A stretch of 64,000 nucleotides of DNA from NCBI RefSeq assembly GCF_048323755.1, contig NZ_JBLWFS010000016.1, positions 1 through 64,000 of the forward strand, in the 5' to 3' direction. This DNA is from Alkalihalobacterium sp048323755 (lineage in GTDB: Bacteria; Bacillota; Bacilli; Bacillales; Bacillaceae_F). How positions within the stretch are numbered: the stretch's first letter is position 1; each line of letters starts with the position of its first letter. Below the pieces are notes generated by a model that saw nothing but the letters and a program-made list of their open reading frames with translations, made no database searches and was not told where the DNA came from. Made by a program: the position numbers and the translations under genes. This document shows positions 34,598-44,365 of the stretch, piece after piece.

Positions 34598-35335
34598 ATG
34601 CTGCATTATCATCGTCAAGGTACAGGAGAACCTCTCCTCTTGATCCATGGATTTTTAAGTACGAATCGTGTATACGATAAGATTCGTTCTGATTTTGTTG
34701 ATACCTATGATGTCATTTCAATAGATTTGCCAGGGCACGGAAAGTCAACGTTAAAGAACGAAAACACGGTGTATGACTATGCGCATTCTATAGTACAACT
34801 GTTAGACTCTTTAAAAATAACGAATGCGACCTGGGTCGGTCATTCGATGGGTGGCTATATTACAATGGCTGCTATTGAGAAGTATACTCCTTATGTAAGA
34901 CGAGCTGCTTTTGTGTATTCGTCTCCCGTCCACGATAGTGAAAAGGATAAGGCCCAACGAGATGAGCATATCGGTTTAGTCAAGCGAGAAGGGGTGGCTG
35001 CACTTGCCAAGAAGCGTATCCCAACATATTTTGCATTTCAAGGAGAGCCCAAAGATGTAAGGGAGGCGTTTCGTCACGCAGATCAAACAACACAAGAAGG
35101 AGCAATTGCTGCACTACACGCGATGAAAGAACGACCAAATCAAGTGAATATGCTTAACCGAGTAGATTTACCTTTATTTTTTTTAGAGGGGACAAAAGAT
35201 CTATCAGAAGCACCGTTTCACGCAACCTCATCTCAGATTACAAAATCATCAACAGACACTTCACATATGGGAATGCTCGATAACCCGAACCAATTCATCA
35301 CTGAACTCAAAAATTGGCTCACTTTAACACACTAA
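34598..35335 (+). CDS. alpha/beta-hydrolase
   Basis: A 245-residue cytosolic hydrolase with LLLIHGFLS (oxyanion loop), nucleophile elbow GHSMGG, a late Asp in EGTKDLSEA and the catalytic His in TSHMGML. The ATG at 34598 follows GAAGGAG; an upstream ATG at 34541 has no site. The substrate is unknown. A half copy of the palindromic repeat arm (35333-35349) begins at its stop codon. Confidence 0.85.
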   Translation: MLHYHRQGTGEPLLLIHGFLSTNRVYDKIRSDFVDTYDVISIDLPGHGKSTLKNENTVYDYAHSIVQLLDSLKITNATWVGHSMGGYITMAAIEKYTPYVRRAAFVYSSPVHDSEKDKAQRDEHIGLVKREGVAALAKKRIPTYFAFQGEPKDVREAFRHADQTTQEGAIAALHAMKERPNQVNMLNRVDLPLFFLEGTKDLSEAPFHATSSQITKSSTDTSHMGMLDNPNQFITELKNWLTLTH

Positions 35336-35460
35336 AGGTACCTGGTACCTAGAAATGGTAGTAGTAGTATCTTATAAAAGTGCTTCCTATCCTGTATATG
35401 TTCAATGTTTTCTAAGGAAAATATCTACAGAATATTCATCGAAAGGTAGGGGAGCATGAA

Positions 35461-37422
35461 ATGAAAAAACGGACTATATTCATACTTATTGTCTTTCTTG
35501 TAGCACTTGTTGTTGGCGCGATCAATATTATCGAGCCCGAATACGCCTACATTCCTCGAAAAGGTGAAATATTAAATGATGCACGGTCTAATGTCGGCCA
35601 CGGAACAAGTTATGACGTCTGGGGAGTAACTGTTACACCCGAAGATGCAGCCAAACTCCTACAAACAGAGGATGGAATGGAAATGCTCTCTCCTTCCAAT
35701 GGAGCAGTAGAAGTAGATGAAGACTTTGTAGAACTTGGTCGGGAAATCTTTTATAAAGAAACTTTTGATAATGAAATATATCTCACAGATATCTTAGGAA
35801 TGTTAGATGGACCAATCACAATCACTAATATTGCAAAAGCGATACTCAAACTACAGGGTGGACACACGGATAACCTCCGAGTCGAACTCGCTGAAAACGT
35901 AACAATCGGTGGTAAAAACTATGCAAAAGGCGAGAAAATTGATACAGGGTTAGATGTGCCAAAAAGTGCATTGTCTCCCCTTGGGATGCCGATTTCTTAT
36001 CAAGACGGAAGGTTGAAGGCCGGGGTAAGTTGTGCAGCCTGTCACGCCACTGTGGATCGGGATACGGGAATGATCATTGAAGGCGCACCTAATCTAAACT
36101 TTAACGCAGGGATGATGCTAGCATTAGCTTCAAACTCAGCTGCCTATTTTACAAACACAGAAGTAGATGCAGAAAAAATTAAAGCTTTTATCGAAGATCA
36201 CGATCGGACAGTAGAAACGACAGACGGGAAACGTGAACCGCTACCAGATCCCGAAAAGCTTGAAAGAGCAGTCGATGAAATGCTTGTCCAGTGGCCTCCA
36301 GGTAATTTTGACTCGACCGTTGACCTAGTAAACAACCCAGCCCAGATTCCAGATTCATTTACATTAGGTGATCACCCATATGGCTGGAATGGATTTGCGG
36401 CAATAGGTCCATTTAAGGGTCTCAGCTCATTAAATAACAATGTTCACGCTCAAAACTCGGATTTATTAGCCCAAGCTGACCAAAGTAATGAATTATTCGA
36501 TATTGATAAGGAAGTGTACATCGGAACGATCTTACAAAACGCAGCCAACGAAAATTATCGCTTCGATCCAAATTCCGGCATGAAACCATCAGAGTTCCTG
36601 AAAATGATTGATGAAGAGCCCGATGTTCCAGGGGTTAACGAAATGGTGAAGCCACCGACTTACCCGAAAATATCAATGTTTTCACCAAACGGAACGGTCA
36701 TTAGTTCTCCAGGCTTTCATTTCGGTGAGCAAATTAACGCGATGTCCGCTTATCAAAACTCGCTAATACCGCCAAAATATGAAATCGATGAAGCGACTAA
36801 AGCACAAGGGCGTGAAGTGTTCCACCGAGCAGGATGTATTTCGTGTCATGCCGGGCCTGCATATACGAATCATCGAATCATCGATAATGATATAGTAAAA
36901 GCACAGCCTTCTAGAGCAAAAGCGTTCGAAGATGCAGACAAATTATTAGAAGATTCGTGGATCTATTCTTTTGATACACCGGTACCAATTCCAAGAGAAG
37001 CAAAGGCCATTCGTGTACCAACTGAGCATGTTGACGAAGAACAGAAAAAGCTAACACTTGCTCAAGATGAAAATAGCAGCGGCGGTTATAAGGTTAAAGG
37101 GTTAATTGGACTTAAATGGTCACCACCTTACTTGCATGATGGCGGGGTTGCTGTTGGTCCTAATGAAAAAACAGACCTCGGTATACCGGGAACCTTGCAT
37201 AAAGCCATTAATCCGGACCCATATAACAGTTTAAAAGCGCTTGTTGACTCTCATTTACGTAAAAAAGTAGTAGCAGCAAACCGGAAATCAAAACCACTTC
37301 AAGAAGCAAACGTGGAAGGGATCGGTCATGAACATTGGGTCGATCAAACGAATGGTTTCACAAAAGAAGAACAAGATGCGTTAATTGAATTTATGCTTTC
37401 CCTAACTTCAAGTGAGGAGTAA
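35461..37422 (+). CDS. di-haem cytochrome c, RoxA/MauG-like
   Basis: A 653-residue exported protein. An N-terminal hydrophobic segment (about 4-21) acts as signal or anchor. It has two c-type haem motifs, CAACH (191-195) and CISCH (459-463), and a late LKWSPPYLHDGG motif like that of the di-haem RoxA (rubber oxygenase) and cytochrome c peroxidase group. The length fits RoxA/RoxB better than MauG or CcpA. It works outside the membrane; the substrate is unknown. It is monocistronic with a GTAGGGGAG site. Confidence 0.8.
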   Translation: MKKRTIFILIVFLVALVVGAINIIEPEYAYIPRKGEILNDARSNVGHGTSYDVWGVTVTPEDAAKLLQTEDGMEMLSPSNGAVEVDEDFVELGREIFYKETFDNEIYLTDILGMLDGPITITNIAKAILKLQGGHTDNLRVELAENVTIGGKNYAKGEKIDTGLDVPKSALSPLGMPISYQDGRLKAGVSCAACHATVDRDTGMIIEGAPNLNFNAGMMLALASNSAAYFTNTEVDAEKIKAFIEDHDRTVETTDGKREPLPDPEKLERAVDEMLVQWPPGNFDSTVDLVNNPAQIPDSFTLGDHPYGWNGFAAIGPFKGLSSLNNNVHAQNSDLLAQADQSNELFDIDKEVYIGTILQNAANENYRFDPNSGMKPSEFLKMIDEEPDVPGVNEMVKPPTYPKISMFSPNGTVISSPGFHFGEQINAMSAYQNSLIPPKYEIDEATKAQGREVFHRAGCISCHAGPAYTNHRIIDNDIVKAQPSRAKAFEDADKLLEDSWIYSFDTPVPIPREAKAIRVPTEHVDEEQKKLTLAQDENSSGGYKVKGLIGLKWSPPYLHDGGVAVGPNEKTDLGIPGTLHKAINPDPYNSLKALVDSHLRKKVVAANRKSKPLQEANVEGIGHEHWVDQTNGFTKEEQDALIEFMLSLTSSEE

Positions 37423-37435
37423 GTGCGAAGATTGA

Positions 37436-37482
37436 AAAACCTAAGAGAAACAAGGTGGGACCCTATTCTCTTAGGTTTTTAT
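37436..37482 (+). terminator. terminator after the cytochrome gene
   Basis: AAAACCTAAGAGA pairs with TCTCTTAGGTTTTT, leaving a T run. Confidence 0.8.
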
Positions 37483-37520
37483 TCATTAGACAGGTATTTA
37501 ATTCAGATATAAAGAAAATG

Positions 37521-37561
37521 TGCAGCCCCCCTCATTCTTCTAACCAAAGTGGGGGGCTGCC
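37521..37561 (-). terminator. GC-rich hairpin after the OFA-family gene
   Basis: GCAGCCCCCC and GGGGGGCTGC form a 10-bp GC-rich stem just past the minus-strand MFS stop. The T run on the minus strand is short. Confidence 0.6.
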
Positions 37562-37576
37562 TTACATACATGCTTC

Positions 37577-38782
37577 CTATGCAGCTTCCTTACCAATGAA
37601 CTTTTTAGACCCAATAGGTTGAGGTACTTTAACGAGCTTGGCCATGAACATGGCGATGACACAGATAAAGCCCGCGATGAGAAAGGCCTGTGAAAAGGGT
37701 AGAGCTTTTACAATAAATGGTCCTGCAAAAGCAGATAGACCGTATGCTTGATACATAAACCCGTAATTGCTGCCGATATTTTTCGTTCCATAAAAATCTG
37801 CCGTAACAGAAGGGAAAAGAGCTAAAAAACCACCGAAACAAAACCCTATCAGTGAAACGGAAATTAAAAATGACCAATACATCATTTCACCGAAACTCAT
37901 GTAAAACATGATAACCGCAGTTAACCCGTAGATTAGCATGAGCGTATTTGTTCGGCCGAGACGATCCGAGAGATTACCTAATATAATTCGTCCTGCTGCA
38001 TTAAAGAGTGCAATTACCATTACAGCGTTAGCTGCTTTTTCAAGGTCAAGCTTCGCCACCTCGATCCCGATATCAACTGCAAAACTAATGACCATTAACC
38101 CAGCCATACTCCCGAATAAAAACATAACCCATAATAAATAAAATTGATAGGTGGACAACATTTCCTTTGGTGAAAAATGAGTATTTGAGTCCAACATGAC
38201 TGAATTTTCTTTTGTTGTTGCTTGCTCCAGCACCGGTGGATTTTTTAACAACTGGGCACCCATAACAACAAAAAATAGATAAATCATTCCTAAATATAAA
38301 AAGGAGGATGATACACCAGCAGCACCGATTAAATATCCGATAACCGGCTTATAAATTAACCCACCTAAACCAAATCCAGCGACAGCGACACCACTGATAA
38401 ATCCACGTTTTTCAGGAAACCATTTTACGCAGGCCGATAACGGGCAAACGTACGTCATTCCAATTCCAATCCCGCCAATCACACCATAGAATAAATAAAG
38501 TTGCATGAGCGTTGACGCTTGACTGGACAAAATTAATCCAACACCGAGAAGTAATCCCCCAATTGTGGCCACCCATCTTGGGCCAATTTTATCTTGAAGC
38601 CTTCCAGCGAAAATTGTAGTTAATGCGAACGTCGCAATCGTGATGGAAAACGTAACTACAACGTCTTCTCGAGCCCAGCCAAATTTATCAATTAGTGGCT
38701 GATTAAATAAACTCCACGCGTATACTGCTCCTAAGTTAATTTGAATAATAACAGCACCGAGGACGACTAACCATCTATTCAT
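37577..38782 (-). CDS. MFS transporter, OFA (oxalate/formate antiporter) family
   Basis: A 401-residue 12-segment permease with the OFA-type start (INLGAVYAWSLFNQPL), AGRLQDKIGPR motif A and GGIGIGMTYVCPLSACVKWF. OFA members exchange or import organic acids such as oxalate, formate or lactate; the substrate here is open. The mRNA leader of about 270 nt from a good promoter contains a terminator-like hairpin, so expression may be attenuated. An AAGGAGG site precedes the ATG. Confidence 0.88.
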   Translation of the reverse strand: MNRWLVVLGAVIIQINLGAVYAWSLFNQPLIDKFGWAREDVVVTFSITIATFALTTIFAGRLQDKIGPRWVATIGGLLLGVGLILSSQASTLMQLYLFYGVIGGIGIGMTYVCPLSACVKWFPEKRGFISGVAVAGFGLGGLIYKPVIGYLIGAAGVSSSFLYLGMIYLFFVVMGAQLLKNPPVLEQATTKENSVMLDSNTHFSPKEMLSTYQFYLLWVMFLFGSMAGLMVISFAVDIGIEVAKLDLEKAANAVMVIALFNAAGRIILGNLSDRLGRTNTLMLIYGLTAVIMFYMSFGEMMYWSFLISVSLIGFCFGGFLALFPSVTADFYGTKNIGSNYGFMYQAYGLSAFAGPFIVKALPFSQAFLIAGFICVIAMFMAKLVKVPQPIGSKKFIGKEAA

Positions 38783-38834
38783 AAGTAAAACCTCCTTAAT
38801 ATGTACATAAGCCTATAAAAATTTTTCATTTACA

Positions 38835-38880
38835 CAAAAAAGAGACCAATGATGATCAATTCATAATCAACATTGGCCCC
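38835..38880 (-). promoter_or_regulatory. attenuator-like hairpin in the OFA transporter leader
   Basis: On the minus strand GGCCAATGTTGATTATGAAT pairs with ATTGATCATCATTGGTCTC, followed by TTTTTT, ending about 50 bp before the gene. With the promoter at 39062-39089 it makes a 5' leader that could hold a riboswitch or other sensor. The leader does not match T-box, cobalamin or ydaO signatures. Confidence 0.55.
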
Positions 38881-39061
38881 TTTAGTACTCACACCTTGGT
38901 ATTTACAAAAAGTTTCCGTATACATAATATTTAATGTTATTTAATTCATATCAATAAGCAGCAATAAAACAAAAGATAATTTTAGATGATTTCTCTTACC
39001 CTTGCAAAAAATAAAGGCAACAGCTCTCATGAAATTTTATTTTCTTGGTGTCACTTTAATT

Positions 39062-39089
39062 ATTATGGCATAGTTTTTTTCGAAGTCAA
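39062..39089 (-). promoter_or_regulatory. promoter of the OFA transporter
   Basis: On the minus strand a TTGACT -35 (39084-39089) and CATAAT -10 (39062-39067) with a 16-bp spacer. Confidence 0.55.
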
Positions 39090-39100
39090 CCAAAAAATAA

Positions 39101-39138
39101 AATGAAGACGATTACATTTGAATGTAATCGTCTTCATT
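39101..39138 (-). terminator. terminator of the membrane-protein gene
   Basis: AATGAAGACGATTACATT and AATGTAATCGTCTTCATT form an 18-bp perfect stem with a two-base loop, followed on the minus strand by TTATTTTTT. Confidence 0.85.
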
Positions 39139-39161
39139 ACCAGTTAATCAAGTATAGGTTC

Positions 39162-40049
39162 TTAGACCAACATTTTCTCTTTTTTGTCACGATCTAATGC
39201 AACAGATCCATTATTCTCATATAACTTTTGATGTATGAACTTTCCAATAGCCATACTAGCAATCTTTGTAACGAGTGAAGCTGTATAAAAAGCCGGATAA
39301 GAATATATTTTTATAACTTTTGCTTTAATTAACAAAGTTTCTAGCAAGATGAAAGAAACGACCGTTACCGCAGCCCTTCTTTTTATATTCTTCAATACAG
39401 CAATAACAAAAAGGACCGAGCTAAGTCCACTGTATAAAGAAGACAACGTAACGTGACTTCGATATCGATTTTTATAGAGAGGAACATTGAAAAAACAAGT
39501 ACGAAATAGTGAAACATGTAAGAAGTTCATCGTCGAGTAACAGACAAATACAGAAAAGAAGATTGTTAACACTTCAAATAGTCTGTTCTTTTTTTCTATA
39601 ATTTGAATTGTCCAGTATCTTGCGATTACATAAAAAAATTGTAATCCAACCGTTGTAAATGGAGTAACCCACCAATTGAGTTTAAATATTTTTTGTTTAA
39701 TAAAAACCTTCTCAATACCAACAGACAGTAGTAATGCAAAAAAAGTAGACCATCTTGCTTTTAAATTAAGCATATTTATAAACAGGCTAGTCGTTGGGAC
39801 GACAAATAGTTGTGAAACAGTTGAGCCAAATACATTATCAAAGTATTGCTTTTTTAGAATTTTGGGATCATACTCATAGGCTTTGCCAATCACAAGAACA
39901 AAAAATTCAAAAAAGTAATTGAGTCCGGTAAATGTAACATAAAGAGGCCAGAAGTACCTCTTGTTTCCCTTTTTGGTTTTCCGAAAGGTATAGATTAATA
40001 AAAGTATCGAAAAGAAATTTAAACTTAAATATAAGAGTCTATTTTTCAT
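39162..40049 (-). CDS. membrane protein of unknown function
   Basis: A 295-residue protein with about seven hydrophobic segments rich in Phe, Tyr and Lys. No motif is recognised. It is monocistronic and ends at a strong terminator. Composition resembles the 23190-23849 protein, but I could not confirm homology by eye. Confidence 0.65.
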   Translation of the reverse strand: MKNRLLYLSLNFFSILLLIYTFRKTKKGNKRYFWPLYVTFTGLNYFFEFFVLVIGKAYEYDPKILKKQYFDNVFGSTVSQLFVVPTTSLFINMLNLKARWSTFFALLLSVGIEKVFIKQKIFKLNWWVTPFTTVGLQFFYVIARYWTIQIIEKKNRLFEVLTIFFSVFVCYSTMNFLHVSLFRTCFFNVPLYKNRYRSHVTLSSLYSGLSSVLFVIAVLKNIKRRAAVTVVSFILLETLLIKAKVIKIYSYPAFYTASLVTKIASMAIGKFIHQKLYENNGSVALDRDKKEKMLV

Positions 40050-40270
40050 AAATTTAAGCCACCTAACCGCACCTTTTCGTAAATTATAGATACATTTAGA
40101 GTAAATAAGGATCTTTTTTATTCACTGCAAGCTCTAAATTGGGACTATTACTCATTAGAATAACCAAAGAGTCACATTCTCATGAGTTCGTTCGGAAATG
40201 AAAAGAGCAGAGAAGAACTGATCCGAAAATCGAAATAACGACGGTTAGGCTTGTTATTTATATCTTTTCG

Positions 40271-40990
40271 TCAACTTTTTGCCTTTATGGGTAAGAGAGT
40301 AACGATAACAATAATTGCAGCTAGCACGTAAGTAAGATTAGCTAACGATGGGTAAGCAGATTGATTTTGAACACCGATTCCAACAATTGCCCATACGAAA
40401 ACGAGTGGAAAAAGGCGATCATTTTGATGGATCCTAAAATAGACAGCTAACAATGTCGCTACAACAAGCATGATAATGGTCCATGTCACTTGTGATAAAC
40501 CAAATCCACCCCAAGTGTATTCCACTAAAACATAGCTAACATTAGCTATGGTTGCGACACTGATCCAGCCGAGATAAATGGAAAAAGGAGCTTGGTCGAT
40601 TTTCGCTGGATCGGTAGCCTTGACCTTTTGGTAAAGAAAAATGAGTGTAAGAAGCAAGCTAACCATGACTGGGACGGTCCATAAAAATAATTGATAATGC
40701 CAAAGAAAGATCCATGCCGTATTCAATAGGCAACTTAAGATAAATAGGGAACTTGTTTCTGTATATAACGGAAGATTTCTGCGATTTTTAGGAATTCCCC
40801 TGACAAGCCACACACCGAGAAGCAAATAAATTAGACCCCAAATAGAAAAAACATAACCTGCTGGAGTAAATAAAACCTCGAGTCTAGCAGAAATTTCTCC
40901 TGTTGTTTTCCCGCCAATCGGAATAATGTTCGCAAGCGCGTTCACTCCGACCATAAGTAAATAGGCAAGCCAATTAAAAATAAGCACCAT
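40271..40990 (-). CDS. TspO/MBR-related tryptophan-rich membrane protein
   Basis: A 239-residue protein with six or seven membrane segments. TPAGYVFSIWGLIYLLLG matches the conserved P-x-G-W/F-x-F-x-x-W region of TspO/MBR proteins. At about 240 residues it is longer than classical TspO (about 160), as in the extended bacillar version. TspO proteins bind tetrapyrroles; the role here is unknown. Standalone gene. Confidence 0.75.
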   Translation of the reverse strand: MVLIFNWLAYLLMVGVNALANIIPIGGKTTGEISARLEVLFTPAGYVFSIWGLIYLLLGVWLVRGIPKNRRNLPLYTETSSLFILSCLLNTAWIFLWHYQLFLWTVPVMVSLLLTLIFLYQKVKATDPAKIDQAPFSIYLGWISVATIANVSYVLVEYTWGGFGLSQVTWTIIMLVVATLLAVYFRIHQNDRLFPLVFVWAIVGIGVQNQSAYPSLANLTYVLAAIIVIVTLLPIKAKS

Positions 40991-41155
40991 TTCAATACCT
41001 CCTCTGCAAATTCTTTCTAACCATGGTGATAAACCTAATTATAAATATTATGAAAAAGACGCACCAATCATGTATGGTACGTCCAACTGTAAACTTTTCA
41101 ATAAAATTAGCTTCCACACCGCGCTAAGTCGATTGATAAAGTGAAACCGGATAAC

Positions 41156-42574
41156 TTATCCTTCCATGTTGGCAAGGTTGTAAATGGCTCTCGCATAAAT
41201 GGCCGTAGCTTTTAAGAGGTCATCGACTTCAATATACTCATCTTTTTGATGAGCTGTCATTTCTTTTCCAGGAAAGACAGCTCCGTATGCAACGCAATTC
41301 GGAAGCAAGCTAGCATATGTATTACCGCCACTTGAAAGCAAGGTTGGTTCATTGCCTGTTTCTTCTTCATAAGCCAATTGGAGGGAGCGGATCATCGGTG
41401 TATCTTTGTCGACGTGATGAGGATTTTTATTACGAATCTCATCTACCGTGAACTCAGTAGCTTTTAAGGCACTTTGAATTGTACTTTCAATTGTTTCAAA
41501 TTGAGCTGTTACCGGGTATCTAATATTCAATTGTACGTATCCTTCCGTTCCTTCGTATTGAAAGATGGCTGGATTAACTGTTAAAGGTCCTGTAATTTCA
41601 TCCGAATGATTGATACCTAGTTTTTCGCCGTAGTGATCTTCATAAAGGGCCGTATCAATAAATGAGAGATATTCTTTTCCACTTGCATCTAGTCCTAACG
41701 TATTTAGAAAGTGCGCTAAGTGAACTGCTGCGTTTTTACCTTTAAATGGCTCCATGCTGTGAGCAGACAGCCCTTTTAGGTTCAAGGTTATTTCTTCGCC
41801 ATTAATTGAACTTTCCCCTTGCAAATCATTGCTTTCTAAAAAGGAAGTAAACTTCGCCGACATGGTTGAAACATCTCCATGAACAATCGCTGTTGCCGTT
41901 TCAGGAACCATATTCGCTCTAGATCCAGATGCAAAAGAAAGGAGTGTAAAAGGACTTTGTGACTTGTCATCCGAAGCATTTACATTAGTCATACCACATT
42001 TCACATGAATTTGTCCTTTTTCTGCATTAATGATTGGGAAAGTAGCATCAGGTGCAAACCCGGCAACTGGAGGTTGTTCTACTTCACGATACGTCTTCAA
42101 ACAACTCATTCCACTTTCTTCATCTGTCCCGAATATAATTCGAACGTTACGCTTTAGTGGTAATTGCAGTTCGTTTATAAGCTTTACCGCGTAGAACGCT
42201 GCCATCGTTGGTCCTTTGTCGTCAATGGCTCCTCGCGCATACAGTTTTCCTTCACGGATCGTCGGTTCAAACGGAGGAGAGGTCCATTCTCCCGTTGCGG
42301 GGACAACATCGATGTGACAAAGCACCGCTACATGATCATCATTTGTTGTACCTTTTAATTCACCATATCCATAAAACCCTTCATGATTTTTTATAACCAT
42401 CCCTTGTTGAGAAGATAGATGTAACATATAGTCAAGAGCCTCAGCTACATTCTTACCCATCGGATATTCTGACGAAGCCGTTTCTGGATCTTTCGTACTT
42501 TCAATTTTGAGCAAGTTCGTTAAATCTAATAGTAAATCTTCTTTTCGTTTCAGTACTTCTTCATACCAATTCAT
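41156..42574 (-). CDS. pepV: M20-family dipeptidase PepV
   Basis: A 472-residue zinc dipeptidase. The ligand motifs are visible: HIDVVPATGEW, AIDDKGP, GTDEESG, APDATFP and the late MTAHQKDEYI. It hydrolyses dipeptides in the cytosol. The frame extends 52 codons further upstream, but the AAAGGAG site places the start at the ATG at 42574 (MNWYEEVLKRKE), in line with family length. Confidence 0.92.
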   Translation of the reverse strand: MNWYEEVLKRKEDLLLDLTNLLKIESTKDPETASSEYPMGKNVAEALDYMLHLSSQQGMVIKNHEGFYGYGELKGTTNDDHVAVLCHIDVVPATGEWTSPPFEPTIREGKLYARGAIDDKGPTMAAFYAVKLINELQLPLKRNVRIIFGTDEESGMSCLKTYREVEQPPVAGFAPDATFPIINAEKGQIHVKCGMTNVNASDDKSQSPFTLLSFASGSRANMVPETATAIVHGDVSTMSAKFTSFLESNDLQGESSINGEEITLNLKGLSAHSMEPFKGKNAAVHLAHFLNTLGLDASGKEYLSFIDTALYEDHYGEKLGINHSDEITGPLTVNPAIFQYEGTEGYVQLNIRYPVTAQFETIESTIQSALKATEFTVDEIRNKNPHHVDKDTPMIRSLQLAYEEETGNEPTLLSSGGNTYASLLPNCVAYGAVFPGKEMTAHQKDEYIEVDDLLKATAIYARAIYNLANMEG

Positions 42575-42779
42575 TGGCGAACAACTCCTTTTTATGTATT
42601 TTGAAGAAAAGAGAAGAAACATTAGAAATTTCTTAGTAACACGAAATATAAACTTCATCCCTATTATACAGATCTTTTTTATATCGTAGGAAGGTTTTGT
42701 AGAAAACTTTGCGAATACAATGTTTATCACTTTCTATTTATAAGGAATAATGAATGTAGGGCTGATTTATATTCAAAAG

Positions 42780-42860
42780 CTTCACGCTAAAGCGTGAAGA
42801 ACCAAGCTTTCGCTTGGTTACGGTCCAATAGCTAAAAGCAACATTCTTTTAGAAAGAGCC
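42780..42860. repeat. double-hairpin dispersed repeat, copy B
   Basis: CTTCACGCTAAAGCGTGAAG, then AACCAAGCTTTCGCTTGGTT, then ACGGTCCAATAGCTAAAAGC and AACATTCTTTTAGAAAGAGC. It is nearly identical to copy C and ends about 10 bp before the thioesterase ribosome binding site, so it lies in that gene's leader. Confidence 0.9.
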
Positions 42861-42884
42861 ATGTAGAAAGAAGGAGGTTTGACC

Positions 42885-43400
42885 ATGAAACCTAAATTTG
42901 TAAAAGAATCGAGAGTGATTAAAACACATTTAGTATTACCGAATGAGACGAATAATCACAATACATTATTCGGTGGTATTTTAATGAGGAATGTAGATGA
43001 GGTAGCTTCGATCAGTGCGAGGCTTCATAGTCGGACTGATGTAGTAACAGCATCGACCGATTCGGTAGATTTTTTAAATCCTATTTATCAAAGTGATGCG
43101 GTATCTTTAGAGTCATTTGTAACTTGGACTGGGAAGACGTCGATGGAGATCTTCGTAAAAATTATTGCAGAAGATTTTAATTCTGGAGATAGAAGAATGG
43201 CTGCTACTGCTTTTCTAACGTTTGTTAGTCTAGGAGAAGACGGACGACCCATTCCTGTTCCAGGAGTAACCCCAGAAACAGAAGAAGAAATGAAATTAAA
43301 TAAGACGGGCCATGAACGAGCAAAAATCCGGATTGAACGAAGAAAACAAAGTAAAGAAATGGCAGAATTTATAACGACCACGAAGCCGTGGGAAAAGTGA
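42885..43400 (+). CDS. hotdog-fold acyl-CoA thioesterase
   Basis: A 171-residue cytosolic enzyme of the YkhA/YciA group that hydrolyses acyl-CoA. The hotdog helix NNHNTLFGGILMRNVDEVAS contains the catalytic Asn/Asp region. The ATG at 42885 follows AAGGAGGT; a TTG at 42879 overlaps that site. A dispersed repeat lies just upstream in the leader. Confidence 0.9.
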   Translation: MKPKFVKESRVIKTHLVLPNETNNHNTLFGGILMRNVDEVASISARLHSRTDVVTASTDSVDFLNPIYQSDAVSLESFVTWTGKTSMEIFVKIIAEDFNSGDRRMAATAFLTFVSLGEDGRPIPVPGVTPETEEEMKLNKTGHERAKIRIERRKQSKEMAEFITTTKPWEK

Positions 43401-43531
43401 GATTGGGTAAAGTGAAATTTGACGCCATTGTAATGCCTCTTTACTTTTTATAAATGGTATTTATGTTATAATTTGGGATGAACATTCTATTAAAATTGTA
43501 AAAAAATTCACAGATATAAGAGGCGATAATC

Positions 43532-44254
43532 ATGGCAAAAGTAATCTTATTCGACTTAGATGGAACACTTCTTCCAATGGATACGGAATCTTTTATTCAG
43601 ACATACATTAAGGAACTCGCTCCACGAGTTGCACATATTGTGGAGCCGCAACGCTTTGTACCATCCCTATGGGCAGGAACCGAAGCGATGATAAAAAACT
43701 TAGATCCAATGAAAACGAATGAACAAGTGTTTGAAGAAACATTTCTCAATGCTGTAAACGTAAAAAAAGAAGACATTTGGCCTACATTAGACCACTTTTA
43801 TGAGAGTGTTTTCCCGACTTTCTCTCATTTAACAAAGCCCACGCTAACAGCAAAAAAAGTAGTAGAAGAGGTTTTTTCACAAGGATACCGAGTGGGAATT
43901 GCTACAAACCCAGTTTTCCCAAAAGTAGCGATTCATCATCGTTTAAACTGGGCAGGCGTTGCGGATATGCCATTTGAAATGGTGACGGTGTACGAGGAGA
44001 GTACATTTACAAAACCACATACCCATTATTACGAGTCGATTTGTAATCGCCTAGAAGTAACCCCAGAAGAATGCATTATGATCGGTAACGATATTCAAGA
44101 AGATATGGTCGTTAGCGAACTGGGGATGAAAACGTTCCTCGTCGAAGGACATGTTATCGACCGTGGGGCACCGAAATATACTTTTGATGAGCGTGGGACG
44201 TTAGAAGATTTATATGAGAGAATAGTCAAACGTCAAGGGATATTTGCAAAGTAA
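43532..44254 (+). CDS. HAD-superfamily hydrolase
   Basis: A 240-residue HAD phosphatase: motif I DLDGTLLP, motif II ATNPV, motif III/IV region KPH and GNDIQEDM. The cap lies between motifs I and II. The substrate is unknown. The promoter shows an extended TGTTATAAT -10 at about 43466. An AGAGGCGAT site supports the start. Confidence 0.9.
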   Translation: MAKVILFDLDGTLLPMDTESFIQTYIKELAPRVAHIVEPQRFVPSLWAGTEAMIKNLDPMKTNEQVFEETFLNAVNVKKEDIWPTLDHFYESVFPTFSHLTKPTLTAKKVVEEVFSQGYRVGIATNPVFPKVAIHHRLNWAGVADMPFEMVTVYEESTFTKPHTHYYESICNRLEVTPEECIMIGNDIQEDMVVSELGMKTFLVEGHVIDRGAPKYTFDERGTLEDLYERIVKRQGIFAK

Positions 44255-44365
44255 TAACACCACATTGTAAGCGTCATTGAAAGAAAAAGTAAAACATAAT
44301 GTTATTATGTAAACTTACTTCTCTTATAAACGATGTCTTTCCTAGATTGGACTGGGGGGTTACTT

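Noticed and set aside
37436..37482. GGTGGGACC motif resembling a T-box
   Set aside because: It lies in the loop of a simple terminator after the cytochrome gene, with no specifier stem or downstream aminoacyl gene.
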